NCBI GenBank assembly: GCA_963668115.1 | Contig: OY764147.1 | Coordinates: 496,001 to 560,000 of the forward strand | DNA: 64,000 nt | Direction: 5' to 3' | From: Plut-88900 sp963668115 | Lineage (GTDB): Bacteria > Chloroflexota > Dehalococcoidia > Plut-88900 | Shown: positions 44,279 to 52,980 of the stretch, one piece after another | How positions within the stretch are numbered: the first letter of the stretch is position 1 | Layout: each line of letters starts with the position of its first letter | Made by a program: the position numbers and the translations under genes | Notes under the pieces: generated by a model | Databases searched by the model: none | What the model was told of the DNA's origin: nothing | What the model saw: the letters and a program-made list of their open reading frames with translations, nothing else

Positions 44279-45077
44279 ATGTGGTAGCGACGGGCTACCT
44301 GTGCTGGTACAAGGATCCTGGAGCCAAGATAAGCTTTATTTCCTTCGATACTTTAGTTCCTTATTTAATCGCGGAATGAAAAATCTCTGGGCAAAACGCG
44401 CCTACGTTGATTTGTTTGCTGGCCCAGGTATTTGCAAGGAAAGGGGCAATGGGGATGAATTTAGTGGCTCTCCACTCTTGGCTATGGAGGGAGATCTGCC
44501 ATTCACTCACTTTTACTTTAACGATATTAACAAAGACTTCGTGGATGCTTTGGCAATTCGCCAGCAAAAGCGTCATCCATCAGCTCTCGTACAGTACTTC
44601 AATAAAGATTGCAATGAGGCAGCACGAATAATTGCTAGGCAGTTACCGCAGGGAGCATTAACTTTAGCCTTCATAGACCCCTGGAATTATGAACTAGAAT
44701 TCGATAGCTTGGCTCAGTTAGGCTCCAGATCGGGAACCGACCTAATAGTTACGTTCCACACGTTTGCCATCAGGAGAAACGCTCACCAGGAGTTAGAAAA
44801 GGTAGACGCATTTCTTGATGACCAAAACTGGAGGAGTCGATATAGAGCTTCACTAAGCGACACGTCTAAGCCGCCTACTACAGTCCTGATTGACACATAT
44901 CGGAGTCGTTTAAGAAGTAGACTAGAATATACTCATTTTGGCAATCCGATGCCTATAAGAAACTCGCATGGCAAAACGATTTTTTATCTATTGTTTGCAT
45001 CCAAACACCCTAGGGGCCTAGACTTTTGGGAGAAATCTTCCAACAGACTCAGATCCGGTCAAAAGACATTGTTATAG
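44259..45077 (+). CDS. tcmP: Three-Cys-motif partner protein TcmP
   Basis: A 272-residue TcmP-family protein, named for its regular pairing with the three-Cys (DUF5131) family, exactly as here. Visible landmarks are LYFLRYFSSLFNRGMKN, YVDLFAGPGICKERGNG, FYFNDINKDFVDAL and LTLAFIDPWNYELEFDSL. YVDLFAGPG and FIDPWN resemble a methyltransferase-like or nuclease-like Rossmann core. Function is unknown. It starts inside the end of the DUF5131 gene (TTG 44259), so translation is coupled. G+C is lower than in flanking genes, in line with horizontal transfer of the pair. Confidence 0.85.
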   Translation: MAGQETECGSDGLPVLVQGSWSQDKLYFLRYFSSLFNRGMKNLWAKRAYVDLFAGPGICKERGNGDEFSGSPLLAMEGDLPFTHFYFNDINKDFVDALAIRQQKRHPSALVQYFNKDCNEAARIIARQLPQGALTLAFIDPWNYELEFDSLAQLGSRSGTDLIVTFHTFAIRRNAHQELEKVDAFLDDQNWRSRYRASLSDTSKPPTTVLIDTYRSRLRSRLEYTHFGNPMPIRNSHGKTIFYLLFASKHPRGLDFWEKSSNRLRSGQKTLL

Positions 45078-45289
45078 CAACATTTACGCGCTGTGCTTGA
45101 GGGCCGTAAGGGTGCGCGGCGCATTAGCTTCCTCGCGAGGCATCGAAATGGGAAAGGGGGTTGGGAGATGGGGTTTGGTCTCCGACCAAAAAGGTGTACG
45201 TCTTACCTCGGATTCCCGCGTCGGGGCACGGGGATTATGGTGTAAGGTGGGTGGGGATGATAGGGGTGAGTGGTGGGCTTGCGCTGTAG

Positions 45290-45311
45290 ATTCCTCGCGG
45301 GGCATCGGAAT
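45290..45311. repeat. Short ATTCC...GGAAT repeat
   Basis: Identical 22-bp unit to those at 27057 and 27135. Confidence 0.65.
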
Positions 45312-45360
45312 GGGAAGGGGGTGAGTTGCGGGATTGTAGGTGGTTGTTTCGGAGGGATGG

Positions 45361-45380
45361 ATTCCTGCCTCCGCAGGAAT
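45361..45380. repeat. Short palindromic repeat (ATTCC...GGAAT type), copy 4
   Basis: Perfect 8-bp stem ATTCCTGC with GCAGGAAT around CTCC, flanked by GGATGG and GACGG. Confidence 0.7.
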
Positions 45381-45495
45381 GACGGGTTAAAAGAGGCGGG
45401 AATGACGGATAGAGGGGAGGTCGGGGGTGGGGGGCAAATTGCTATCGGGTCTTATCGTGTATACTTTTTTGACTCCATCCCGGAGGGGCCTTTTC

Positions 45496-46047
45496 ATGGT
45501 TGAAGCTAAGACGACTCTCACTTACCAGGACTACCTAAATACCCCCGACGACGAGCGATACGAGCTCCTGAACGGAGAGCTTATAGTGATAGCTGCGCCC
45601 AACACCATCCACCAGAGGACCACCTTCAACCTGGCCTTCTTACTGCGTATCTTCGTCGAGAAGAATGACCTGGGGGAGGTGTTCGTCTCTCCCTACGACA
45701 TCGTGCTGTCCGAGAGCAACGTGCTCCAACCCGACGTCACATTCGTGTCCAAGGCACGGCAGTCCATAGTTACCGATAAGAACATCCAAGGCGTACCCGA
45801 CCTCGTGGTAGAGGTGATATCCCCGTCCACTGACGCACGGGACAGGGAGACGAAGGGCGGCATCTATGCCCGGCACGGCGTCCCAGAATACTGGCTGGCA
45901 GACCCCGAGGAGCACACGGTGTCGGTGATGACGCTGGGGGACGAGGGGTTCCGGGAGTCGGGGGTGTATGCTGTTGGTGACGTGTTGTTCTCGCCGGTTA
46001 TTCCGGGCTTATCGCTTCCTCTCGCCGACGTATTCCCGTCCTCCTAG
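45496..46047 (+). CDS. Uma2-family endonuclease-like protein (DUF820)
   Basis: A 183-residue PD-(D/E)XK nuclease-fold protein. Typical features are the N-terminal TLTYQDYLNTPDDERYELLNGEL and the catalytic core PDVTFVSKAR followed by VPDLVVEVISPST, with Asp, Glu and a Lys nearby (DRETKGGIYARHGV). Uma2 proteins are abundant in Cyanobacteria and Chloroflexota, and their function is unclear. ATG 45496 follows GGAGGGG; the upstream part of the open frame lies in repeats. Confidence 0.9.
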   Translation: MVEAKTTLTYQDYLNTPDDERYELLNGELIVIAAPNTIHQRTTFNLAFLLRIFVEKNDLGEVFVSPYDIVLSESNVLQPDVTFVSKARQSIVTDKNIQGVPDLVVEVISPSTDARDRETKGGIYARHGVPEYWLADPEEHTVSVMTLGDEGFRESGVYAVGDVLFSPVIPGLSLPLADVFPSS

Positions 46048-46108
46048 CGCCCCTGCCTCCGGGGTCGGGGGTGGGGTGTTACAATGTCGGGCGAGGGGAG
46101 AAGCGTAG

Positions 46109-47116
46109 ATGAGAAGGTTGAAGTTCGGGGCGTGCATATTTGCGCAGAAGCCGCTGCCGGAGGTTGTTCGTTCGGCGCAACTGGCGGAGGAGTTGGGGTT
46201 TGACAGCTTCTGGATTGCGGACTCACAACTGCTGTGCAGGGAGCTTTACGTAACGCTTACGGCCTGCGCGCTGGGGACGAGCACGATAAAGCTGGGGGCG
46301 GGGGTGACGGCGCCCTATACTCGACACGTTAGCGTCACTGCGGGGGCGTTTGCCTCGCTGAATGAACTGGCGCCGGGTCGGGTGATCCTGGGTGTGAGCA
46401 CGGGGAACAGCCTTGTGAGGACGATAGGACGGAGGCCGGCGCGGATTGCGGAGATGGAGGAGTATGTCGGGAAGCTGACGGAGCTGCTGGACAACAGGGA
46501 CGCGGAGTTCGACGGGGGGGTGCGGGGAGGGATTTCGTGGCTGGAGAGGCCCACGGGAATACCGATTTACGTGGCGGCCACGGGGCCGAAGATGATAAAG
46601 GCGGCGGCGAGGTCGACTTCGAACCTGATATTGATGGCGGGGTCGGGGCCGGGGTTCGTGCAGGAGGGGATGGACAAGGCCGTTGCGGGGTTGGGGGAGG
46701 CGGGGAGGGACCCTTCGCAGGCGGACGTAATCATGTGGGTGCCCTTTGCCATCTCAGAGGAGGGCATCGTGGCCCGGGAGCAGGTGTCGAAGCATGTTGC
46801 CAGCCTGCTTTCTCGGGTGAATGCGGACCTGTTCGACCCGGAGGACAGGGAAGCTATCGAGCGAATCAGGAAGGGGTTTTCGCCTTACCCTCACGACCCG
46901 AATGCCCCGAAGAACGCCGGCGGGGTGCCGGACAAGTTCACTAATCAACTGGCGCTGGCGGGCACACCCGATGAGGTGCGGGGACAGGTGGAGAGGATGG
47001 CGGGGGTGTCGGGGTTCGACACGGTGGTGCTGAACACGCAGGCGGGCGCAGACCTGGATGAATCTTTGAGGTTGTTTGCGGAAGGGGTGATCGGGCCAAT
47101 GTCGGGGGACGGGTAG
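46109..47116 (+). CDS. LLM-class flavin-dependent oxidoreductase (F420-type)
   Basis: A 335-residue luciferase-like TIM-barrel protein. AQLAEELGFDSFWIADSQLL, TIKLGAGVTAPYTRHVSVTA and LNELAPGRVILGVSTGNSL resemble F420-dependent enzymes such as Mer-type 5,10-methylenetetrahydromethanopterin reductases and F420-glucose-6-phosphate dehydrogenases. The cofactor may be F420 or FMN; sequence alone does not decide. The epimerase gene follows after 8 bp, with the VWA gene overlapping that, so the three form an operon. Confidence 0.9.
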   Translation: MRRLKFGACIFAQKPLPEVVRSAQLAEELGFDSFWIADSQLLCRELYVTLTACALGTSTIKLGAGVTAPYTRHVSVTAGAFASLNELAPGRVILGVSTGNSLVRTIGRRPARIAEMEEYVGKLTELLDNRDAEFDGGVRGGISWLERPTGIPIYVAATGPKMIKAAARSTSNLILMAGSGPGFVQEGMDKAVAGLGEAGRDPSQADVIMWVPFAISEEGIVAREQVSKHVASLLSRVNADLFDPEDREAIERIRKGFSPYPHDPNAPKNAGGVPDKFTNQLALAGTPDEVRGQVERMAGVSGFDTVVLNTQAGADLDESLRLFAEGVIGPMSGDG

Positions 47117-47124
47117 AGGGCGGT

Positions 47125-48066
47125 ATGGCAGACAAGGTGCTGGTGACGGGTGGGGCGGGATTTATAGGGTCGCACGTGGTGGATGCGATGCTGGGGGAGG
47201 GGTACGAGGTAGTGGTGGTGGACAACCTGGAGTCGGGGGGGAGGGAGAATGTACACCCGGACGTTCCCGTGGTGGAGATGGACCTTCGGGACCCGGCGCT
47301 GAGCCAGATTTTTCAGGAGCATAAACCGAGGTATGTTTGCCACCTGGCGGCGCAGGCGAGCATTACCAAGTCGATACGCGGGCCCCTGGTGGATGCGGAT
47401 GCGAATATCATCGGGTCTCTGAACGTGCTGGAGGAGTGTCGAAAGAACGGGGTGGAAAAGGTATTGTTTTCGTCGAGCGGGGGGGCCATGTACGGTGAGC
47501 CGGTCACGCTGCCGTGTGACGAAGACCACCCCGTTCGACCCTTGTCGCCGTACGGTGCGGCAAAAGCGGCTTTGGAGTTGTACCTGCCGATATATCGGGG
47601 CCTGTACGGCTTGAAGTACAGTGCGTTGAGATATGCCAACGTATACGGGCCTCGACAGAATCCTGATGGCGAGGCGGGTGTGGTGGCGATATTCGCGGGT
47701 CGGATGCTGGATGGGGCGCCGGTGTTCGTCAATGGGTCGGGGGAGCAGGAGAGGGACTTCGTTTACGTGGAGGACATCGCACGGGCGAACGTTTTGGCAT
47801 TGAGTGCAGGAGACGATGAGGCGTTTAACCTGGGGTCGGGGGTGGGGACATCGGTGAACGAGATATTCAGTCGACTAAGCAGGTTGACAGGCTATGGCCT
47901 GGAGCCGGAACACAGGGCACAGGCCGAGGGAGAGGTGTTCAAGATAGTCCTGAACAAGGAAAAGGCGCACAATGTGCTGGGGTGGGGGCCTAGGGTGTCC
48001 TTTGAGGAGGGGCTAAGCAGGACCGTGGAATCGCTGCGGGAAAGCAGGCAGAGGGTGAAGAGTTGA
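47125..48066 (+). CDS. NAD-dependent sugar epimerase/dehydratase (GalE-like)
   Basis: A 313-residue extended short-chain dehydrogenase. The NAD-binding motif is VTGGAGFIGSHVVDAM at the N-terminus, and the catalytic triad shows in FSSSGGAMYGEP (Ser) and SPYGAAKAALELYLP (Tyr-x3-Lys) near residue 148. ALRYANVYGPRQNPDGEAG is typical of UDP-glucose 4-epimerases. It acts on a nucleotide sugar for surface polysaccharide; the exact sugar is unknown. Its stop overlaps the VWA gene start. Confidence 0.92.
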   Translation: MADKVLVTGGAGFIGSHVVDAMLGEGYEVVVVDNLESGGRENVHPDVPVVEMDLRDPALSQIFQEHKPRYVCHLAAQASITKSIRGPLVDADANIIGSLNVLEECRKNGVEKVLFSSSGGAMYGEPVTLPCDEDHPVRPLSPYGAAKAALELYLPIYRGLYGLKYSALRYANVYGPRQNPDGEAGVVAIFAGRMLDGAPVFVNGSGEQERDFVYVEDIARANVLALSAGDDEAFNLGSGVGTSVNEIFSRLSRLTGYGLEPEHRAQAEGEVFKIVLNKEKAHNVLGWGPRVSFEEGLSRTVESLRESRQRVKS

Positions 48067-50078
48067 GCATCAGGTACAGGTATTCCAAGTGGGACGGGAC
48101 GCAGGAGCCGTTCAGGGCGTCGGCGGAGGAGCTGCTGGATGAACTGACCAAGGACATTCTTGCCTATGGAGACCTGCAGTCGGCGATGCAACGGCTGGTG
48201 GAGAGGGGCATGCAGACGAGGCAGGGGATGAGGATGCAGGGGCTACGGGACCTGATAGACCAGCTGCGTCGGGAGAAAGAGAAACAGCTCAAGCAGTACG
48301 ACCTCGAGTCGATGATGGACGACCTGAAGGAGACGCTTGACCGTATTGTAGGAATGGAAAGGGAGGAGCTTGAGAGGCGGTTGGAGGAGGCCCGGGGGTC
48401 GGGGGAGGGGGAAGACTCTCCAGAAGAGATGAGGGAGATGCTGGAGAGGATGGTCCAGAAAAAGATGGACCAGCTGGACAACCTTCCGGAGAGCGTTGGC
48501 GGAACGTTCAAGGAGTTGATGGACTACGAGTTCTTCGACGATGGGGCGCGGGAGGAATTCCAGAAGCTACTGGACATGCTCAGGCAGAAGATGCTCGATC
48601 CGTACGCCCGGGACCTGGCGGAGCGGATGCAGAACATGGGCCCCGGGGAGATGGATGCGATAAAGCAGATGCTCTCCGACCTGAACGAAATGCTGGAACG
48701 GCAAAGGATGGGGCTCGACCCCGGCTATGACGAGTTCAAGCAGAGGTATCAAGGTGCATTCCCTAACATGCCCGACACCCTGGAGGAGTTCATCGAGGAG
48801 CTGCAGAGGCGGATATCGCAGATGCGGTCCTTGATGAACAGCCTATCGGATGAGGCACGGGAGTCGCTGGAGCAGATGATGCAGTCCCAGATGTCGGACC
48901 CCGAGCTGGCTGAGCTGATGGCCAACCTCGCTGAAAACCTGGAGGCGTTGCACCCGACGCGACGGAGAATGAGCGGTTACCCTTTCGAGGGTGAGGAGGA
49001 GTTGAGCTGGGACGAAGCCATGCAGCTGATGTCGAAGATGCAGGACATGGAGGAACTGGAGGCGCAGATACGTCGCGCGCAGGCGAGTCGGGGGCTGGAG
49101 GGGATAGACATGGAGAAGCTGCGGGAGGTGCTGGGGGAGGAAGCGGAAGAGGACGTGGAGGCGCTAAGGCAGCTAGTTCGGGAGATGGAGGAAGCGGGGT
49201 ACCTGCGGTTCAAGGACGGTCGGATGGAGCTTACGCCCAAGGGTCACCGGCGGATAGGGCAGAAGGCGCTGAGGGACATATTTGGGCACATGAAGAAGGA
49301 CCGTCGGGCGGCGCATGAGGTGAGGAGGACCGGTATAGGTGTGGAGGACGTGCAGGAGAGCAAGCGGTACGAGTTCGGAGACCCGTTCAGGTTGAACATT
49401 CCCAGGACAGTGCTGAACGCGGTGGAGAGGTCGGGAGTGGGGACGCCGGTGCGGATGATTCCCGATGACCTGGAGATCTACAAGCCCGAACACCAGACCC
49501 GGAGCGCGACCGTGCTGCTGCTGGACCAGAGCCGGTCGATGGACATGAGCGGCGACTTCTTCGGGGCCAAGAAGGTGGCCCTGGCGCTGCACAGCCTGAT
49601 CTCGGGGCAGTTCCCGAAGGACGACCTGCACATAATCGGGTTTTCGCTGATGGCGGAGGAGATAAAGGCTCGGGACCTGCCGGAGGCGGGCGCCAGCGAC
49701 AGCGCGCCGGGCACCAACATGCACCACGGTTTGCAGCTGGCCCGGGAGTACCTGGCCAAGCGCAAATGCGAGAACAAGCAGATCATCATGATCACGGACG
49801 GGGAGCCTACGGCCCACATGGAGCAGGACTATCCCTATTTCGCCTGGCCCCCGAGTATGGCCACCGTACAGGCTACTCTTCAGGAGGTAAAGCGTTGCAC
49901 CAAGGACGGGATCATCATCAACGTCTTCATGCTGGACACGAGCTACTACCTGATCGACTTCATGGAGCACGTGACGAAGATAAACCGGGGTCGGGCGTTC
50001 TTCACTACGGCGGACAGGCTGGGGGAGTACATCCTGGTTGACTATATCAACCACAAGAGGACGCGGATCAGGCCGTAA
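48063..50078 (+). CDS. VWA-domain protein with long helical N-terminus
   Basis: A 671-residue protein. Residues 1 to about 430 are highly charged and helical (Met/Glu/Arg-rich, with many KMQDMEEL-type heptads). A von Willebrand A domain follows (about 470-660) with MIDAS residues: DQSRSM near 482, a Thr in PGTNMHH near 555 and Asp in MITDGEPT near 580. VWA proteins of this sort work with MoxR/ChlI-like ATPases; the one at 39764 is a candidate partner although 7 kb away. The TTG start overlaps the epimerase stop by 4 bp. Confidence 0.87.
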   Translation: MSIRYRYSKWDGTQEPFRASAEELLDELTKDILAYGDLQSAMQRLVERGMQTRQGMRMQGLRDLIDQLRREKEKQLKQYDLESMMDDLKETLDRIVGMEREELERRLEEARGSGEGEDSPEEMREMLERMVQKKMDQLDNLPESVGGTFKELMDYEFFDDGAREEFQKLLDMLRQKMLDPYARDLAERMQNMGPGEMDAIKQMLSDLNEMLERQRMGLDPGYDEFKQRYQGAFPNMPDTLEEFIEELQRRISQMRSLMNSLSDEARESLEQMMQSQMSDPELAELMANLAENLEALHPTRRRMSGYPFEGEEELSWDEAMQLMSKMQDMEELEAQIRRAQASRGLEGIDMEKLREVLGEEAEEDVEALRQLVREMEEAGYLRFKDGRMELTPKGHRRIGQKALRDIFGHMKKDRRAAHEVRRTGIGVEDVQESKRYEFGDPFRLNIPRTVLNAVERSGVGTPVRMIPDDLEIYKPEHQTRSATVLLLDQSRSMDMSGDFFGAKKVALALHSLISGQFPKDDLHIIGFSLMAEEIKARDLPEAGASDSAPGTNMHHGLQLAREYLAKRKCENKQIIMITDGEPTAHMEQDYPYFAWPPSMATVQATLQEVKRCTKDGIIINVFMLDTSYYLIDFMEHVTKINRGRAFFTTADRLGEYILVDYINHKRTRIRP

Positions 50079-50087
50079 GAGGAGGGG

Positions 50088-50471
50088 TTAGGGGATGCCT
50101 CGGGCCTGGGCTGTGGCGCGGAGTTTACGGTCAAAGGTTGCCAAAGGCATGCCGAGGGTCTGGGCGAGGTAAAGGTAGCTGGCGTCATAGGCGGTGAGGC
50201 CGGTTTCCAGGGCCAGTTTAAGGGTCTCGTTGAAGTCGATGGCAGTCCAGTTAATAGGCGTATTCAAAGCGGCAGTCAGGCCTTCAAGTATTTCGAGACG
50301 TTGGGAAGGGTCCCGATTTACCTTCTTCCAAGCAATATTCGTAACCTCAAATGCCATTAGAAATGGGGCATAGAATTCGTAGCCTTTCACAAGTGACAGG
50401 GCTTCGCGTGCCTCCAGTTCATCAAATGCAATGGCCGCGAACACGGATGAGTCAACGACTATGCCCGCCAT
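50088..50471 (-). CDS. VapC-like PIN-domain toxin
   Basis: A 127-residue PIN-domain ribonuclease. Acidic residues of the active site are seen in IVVDSSVFAA (Asp), APFLMAFEVTN (Glu), LTAYDASYLYLA (Asp) and LATFDRKLR (Asp). It presumably cleaves tRNA or other RNA when free. The ATG overlaps the end of the antitoxin gene by 20 bp, the usual antitoxin-then-toxin order. Confidence 0.9.
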   Translation of the reverse strand: MAGIVVDSSVFAAIAFDELEAREALSLVKGYEFYAPFLMAFEVTNIAWKKVNRDPSQRLEILEGLTAALNTPINWTAIDFNETLKLALETGLTAYDASYLYLAQTLGMPLATFDRKLRATAQARGIP

Positions 50472-50694
50472 CTCTATCTTCTCTAATCATTTGAGTTGCT
50501 TCACTGACTGGGCGAATGTTCAAGCGCCTTATCTTTTGATAAGCCTCTTCGATCGTTAACTGTCTAGGCGACAAAGTCTCCTCGAGAATTGAAAGCAATT
50601 CGCCTTGAAGAGAGCGGTGGTTGCGCTTTGCCCGGTCTCTCAATCTTTGCGCCAAGGGTTCAGGGACATTTCGAATGGAGAGATTTATAGCCAT
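50452..50694 (-). CDS. FitA/VapB-type antitoxin (ribbon-helix-helix)
   Basis: About 80 residues. MAINLSIRNVPEPLAQRL and RAKRNHRSLQGELLSILEE match FitA-like antitoxins: an N-terminal ribbon-helix-helix DNA-binding domain plus a C-terminal toxin-binding tail with ATQMIREDRDGG. It likely represses its own operon and neutralises the PIN toxin downstream. ATG 50694 fits the family start better than 50712. Confidence 0.88.
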   Translation of the reverse strand: MAINLSIRNVPEPLAQRLRDRAKRNHRSLQGELLSILEETLSPRQLTIEEAYQKIRRLNIRPVSEATQMIREDRDGGHSR

Positions 50695-50755
50695 AACTAC
50701 TCCGTATTGCATCTAGTATGAATGTATAATAGCATCACTATTGGATCAAATGAAA

Positions 50756-50777
50756 GGGCCCGCCAACCGGCGGGCCC
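50756..50777 (-). terminator. Intrinsic terminator of the HesB-like gene
   Basis: 9-bp stem (GGGCCCGCC with GGCGGGCCC) and 4-nt loop. On the minus strand it is followed by a T-rich stretch (CTTTCATTT). Confidence 0.75.
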
Positions 50778-50812
50778 CAAATCGTTGCAACTAAATTGAG
50801 TGAATTCGGGGG

Positions 50813-51151
50813 TTAGCCGCCCCGACCGCAGGCGCAGTTCCCGCCGCAGCCTCCACCACCGCCCTGGAAGTTCGGGTTGTTGACGGTGAAACCCGACCGT
50901 TCGAGGGTCTCTATGTAGTCGATCTGGGAGCCTTCGAGCATGGGAGCGCTCTCGGGGTCGAATACGACGGTGAGGCCGTCCTGCTCGACGGTCATGTCCT
51001 CGGCGGAGATATCGTTGTCCAGGGACATCATGTACTGTGGGCCACCGCAACCCATGCCGGCGATCATCACCCGGAGGGAGATTTCCTCCTCTTCCTGCTC
51101 GGCGATGAATTCCTTGACCTTTTCGAGAGCGATGGGAGTTAGGCTTACCAT
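50813..51151 (-). CDS. HesB/IscA-family iron-sulfur protein
   Basis: A 112-residue HesB-like protein: LTPIALEKVKEFIAEQ and RVMIAGMGCGGPQYMM give the fold and first cysteine. The family usually ends in a Cys-x-Cys; here the tail is GGGGGCGGNCACGRGG, glycine-rich with three cysteines. It probably carries or delivers Fe-S clusters. It is monocistronic and divergent from the M20 amidohydrolase. It stands apart from the suf operon 40 kb away. Confidence 0.88.
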   Translation of the reverse strand: MVSLTPIALEKVKEFIAEQEEEEISLRVMIAGMGCGGPQYMMSLDNDISAEDMTVEQDGLTVVFDPESAPMLEGSQIDYIETLERSGFTVNNPNFQGGGGGCGGNCACGRGG

Positions 51152-51313
51152 GTGGTTCTCCTGGCGGGTGTCCTATACGGGCTTTGGGATAGGTTACCGC
51201 GAGGGGGGTTGGGGGTCAAGTGGACGGCGGCAATGCTGGAAGGGCGGGCAGCGTTGATATAGTATCCGGGATACTTCCCGGGCCCCGACGCCCGGGCTGA
51301 ACTGGGGGACTCA

Positions 51314-52492
51314 ATGGCTGTACAGCTGGACACGGAATTCGACAGGGTCTTGTCGCAGATGGTGGCGATCCGCAGGGACATACACAGCCATCCCGAGCTG
51401 TCCTTTGAAGAGACTCGAACGGCGGGGATAGTGGCGGAAGGGTTAAGGGATCTGGGATTGGAGGTGAAGACGAGTGTCGGGGGGACGGGGGTCACGGGTC
51501 TGCTGAGGGGCAGCTCTCATGGAAAGACGTTGCTTATCAGGGCCGACATGGATGCCTTGCCAGTTGAAGAATCCAATGGCTTGGACTTCCGGTCACGGGA
51601 GCCGGGTGTGATGCATGCCTGAGGTCACGATGGACACGTAGCCGTGGCTATGTCAGTTGCGTCGGTCCTGGCGGGGATGAAAGATGAGATTAAGGGCAAC
51701 GTGAAGTTTGCCTTCCAGCCTGCAGAGGAGACCGCGGGCGGTGCGCTAGGCATGATCGAGGTGGGGGCATTGGAGGACCCGAAAGTAGATGCTGCCCTCG
51801 CTCTGCATATTATCAACACGCTGGAAGTCGGAAAGGTGGGGGTGCGGGTGGGCGGGATGTTCGCCAGCGTGGACGAATTCACTATCAGGATCAAGGGGCG
51901 CGGGGGTCATGCGGCACACCCGGAGTCGTTGGTGGATCCGATTCTGGTAGCAGGGCAGGCGGTGAATGCGCTGCATCACATAGTGGGGCGGAATGTCGGG
52001 GCGCAGGAATCTGCGGTGCTGAGCATCGGGATGATAAGGGGCGGGATCGCGTTCAATATCATTCCCGACGAGGTGGAAATGAAGGGAACGGTGCGTGCTT
52101 TCGACGACGGTATCCGGGACAGGGTGATGGGTCGAATTGAGGAGGTGATGACAGGGATAACTGCTGCGGCGGGTGCGACCTTCGAGCTTGAGGATATCTA
52201 CCAGAGCCCCGTGGTAATGAACAATGCCGCAATCACGTCCTTGTTGCGTCGGGCGGCGGAACGGGCGATCGGCGCCGAGAACGTGATTGAATGCGAACCG
52301 ACTATGGGCGGCGACGACCAGGCGTATTTCCAGAGGGAAGTGCCGGGCTGTTACTTCATAGTCGGGGGTGGGGATGAAGGGGCGGGGTACGGGCCGCATC
52401 ACAGCGCGACGTTCGGGTTCGATGAGCGGGCGCTGGAAGTCGGGTTACGGGTGATGACGGAGGCGGCGTTGGAGTATCTGGGTCGGGGGTAG
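51314..52492 (+). CDS. M20D amidohydrolase with in-frame TGA, probable selenoprotein
   Basis: Reading through TGA 51620-51622 gives 392 residues of a normal M20D metallopeptidase (hippurate/indole-acetyl-amino-acid hydrolase type). RADMDALPVEE is near residue 80, then M-H-A-[TGA]-G-H-D-G-H at 100-108. PAEETAGGALGMIEVGAL and the C-terminal GPHHSATFGFDERAL follow. Relatives have MHACGHDGH, where the Cys is a metal ligand. The TGA thus replaces that Cys exactly, at residue 103. A hairpin at 51636-51653 with GU at its apex lies 22 nt past the TGA, matching a bacterial SECIS. The rest is well conserved, so decay or a chance stop is unlikely. It probably hydrolyses N-acyl amino acids. Confidence 0.85.
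51636..51653 (+). promoter_or_regulatory. SECIS-like hairpin after the M20D TGA
   Basis: 8-bp stem (ACGTAGCC with GGCTATGT, one G-U pair) closing on GT; the effective loop is CGUG. The apex is 22 nt after the TGA, within the spacing of bacterial SECIS elements. Confidence 0.65.
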
Positions 52493-52607
52493 GGGGCAGT
52501 GCAATGCAGAATCTAGTAACGGGTAAGGGGTTAACTCGCTGGCGCTAGAAGGATAATTTAACCCTTCCTAAGCGCACACTCATTACAATCGATTCGAGGA
52601 GCCTACA

Positions 52608-52913
52608 ATGAATGAGAACTTGGATGCAGAGGAGCTAGACATCCTCGAAAGATTCGAACGGGGTGAGTTTAGGTCCGTACCAGATGTGGCGCAGGAGATA
52701 GAAAGGGCGCGGCAGGCGGCTCGGAACACTTTGAAGAAGACCAAACGGGTGAATCTTCGGGTAACGGAGCGTGACTTCAACCTGGCCCATGCCCGGGCCA
52801 GGGAAGAAGGGATACCGTACCAGACACTGCTTTCCAGCGTGATACACAAATATTTGAGTGGTCGCCTGGTTGAGAAGGCGAGGCCAGAAGTCGGGGCGAG
52901 GGAGATGATGTGA
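52608..52913 (+). CDS. CopG-like antitoxin
   Basis: A 101-residue protein. The N-terminus is acidic (DAEELDILERFERGEF), and the C-terminal half KRVNLRVTERDFNLAHARA and GIPYQTLLSSVIHKYLSGRL matches antitoxins of the ribbon-helix-helix class often annotated CopG-family. Its usual toxin would lie next to it; the neighbours here are a BrnT/BrnA pair, so it may be an orphan or an extra regulator. Confidence 0.8.
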   Translation: MNENLDAEELDILERFERGEFRSVPDVAQEIERARQAARNTLKKTKRVNLRVTERDFNLAHARAREEGIPYQTLLSSVIHKYLSGRLVEKARPEVGAREMM

Positions 52914-52980
52914 GATGCAATACCCGCCATAAGGCTGCCGTTGGCTTGATAGCCCTACGCCTAACGCTTATAGTTGAGCT

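Larger units (their letters stand above)
45078..45495. other. Repeat-rich non-coding spacer
   Basis: About 420 bp without a gene. It holds a degenerate ATTCC-type unit near 45127, a full copy at 45290-45311 and a perfect short palindrome at 45361-45380. Together with the repeats left of 43510 it brackets the DUF5131-tcmP pair. Confidence 0.75.
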
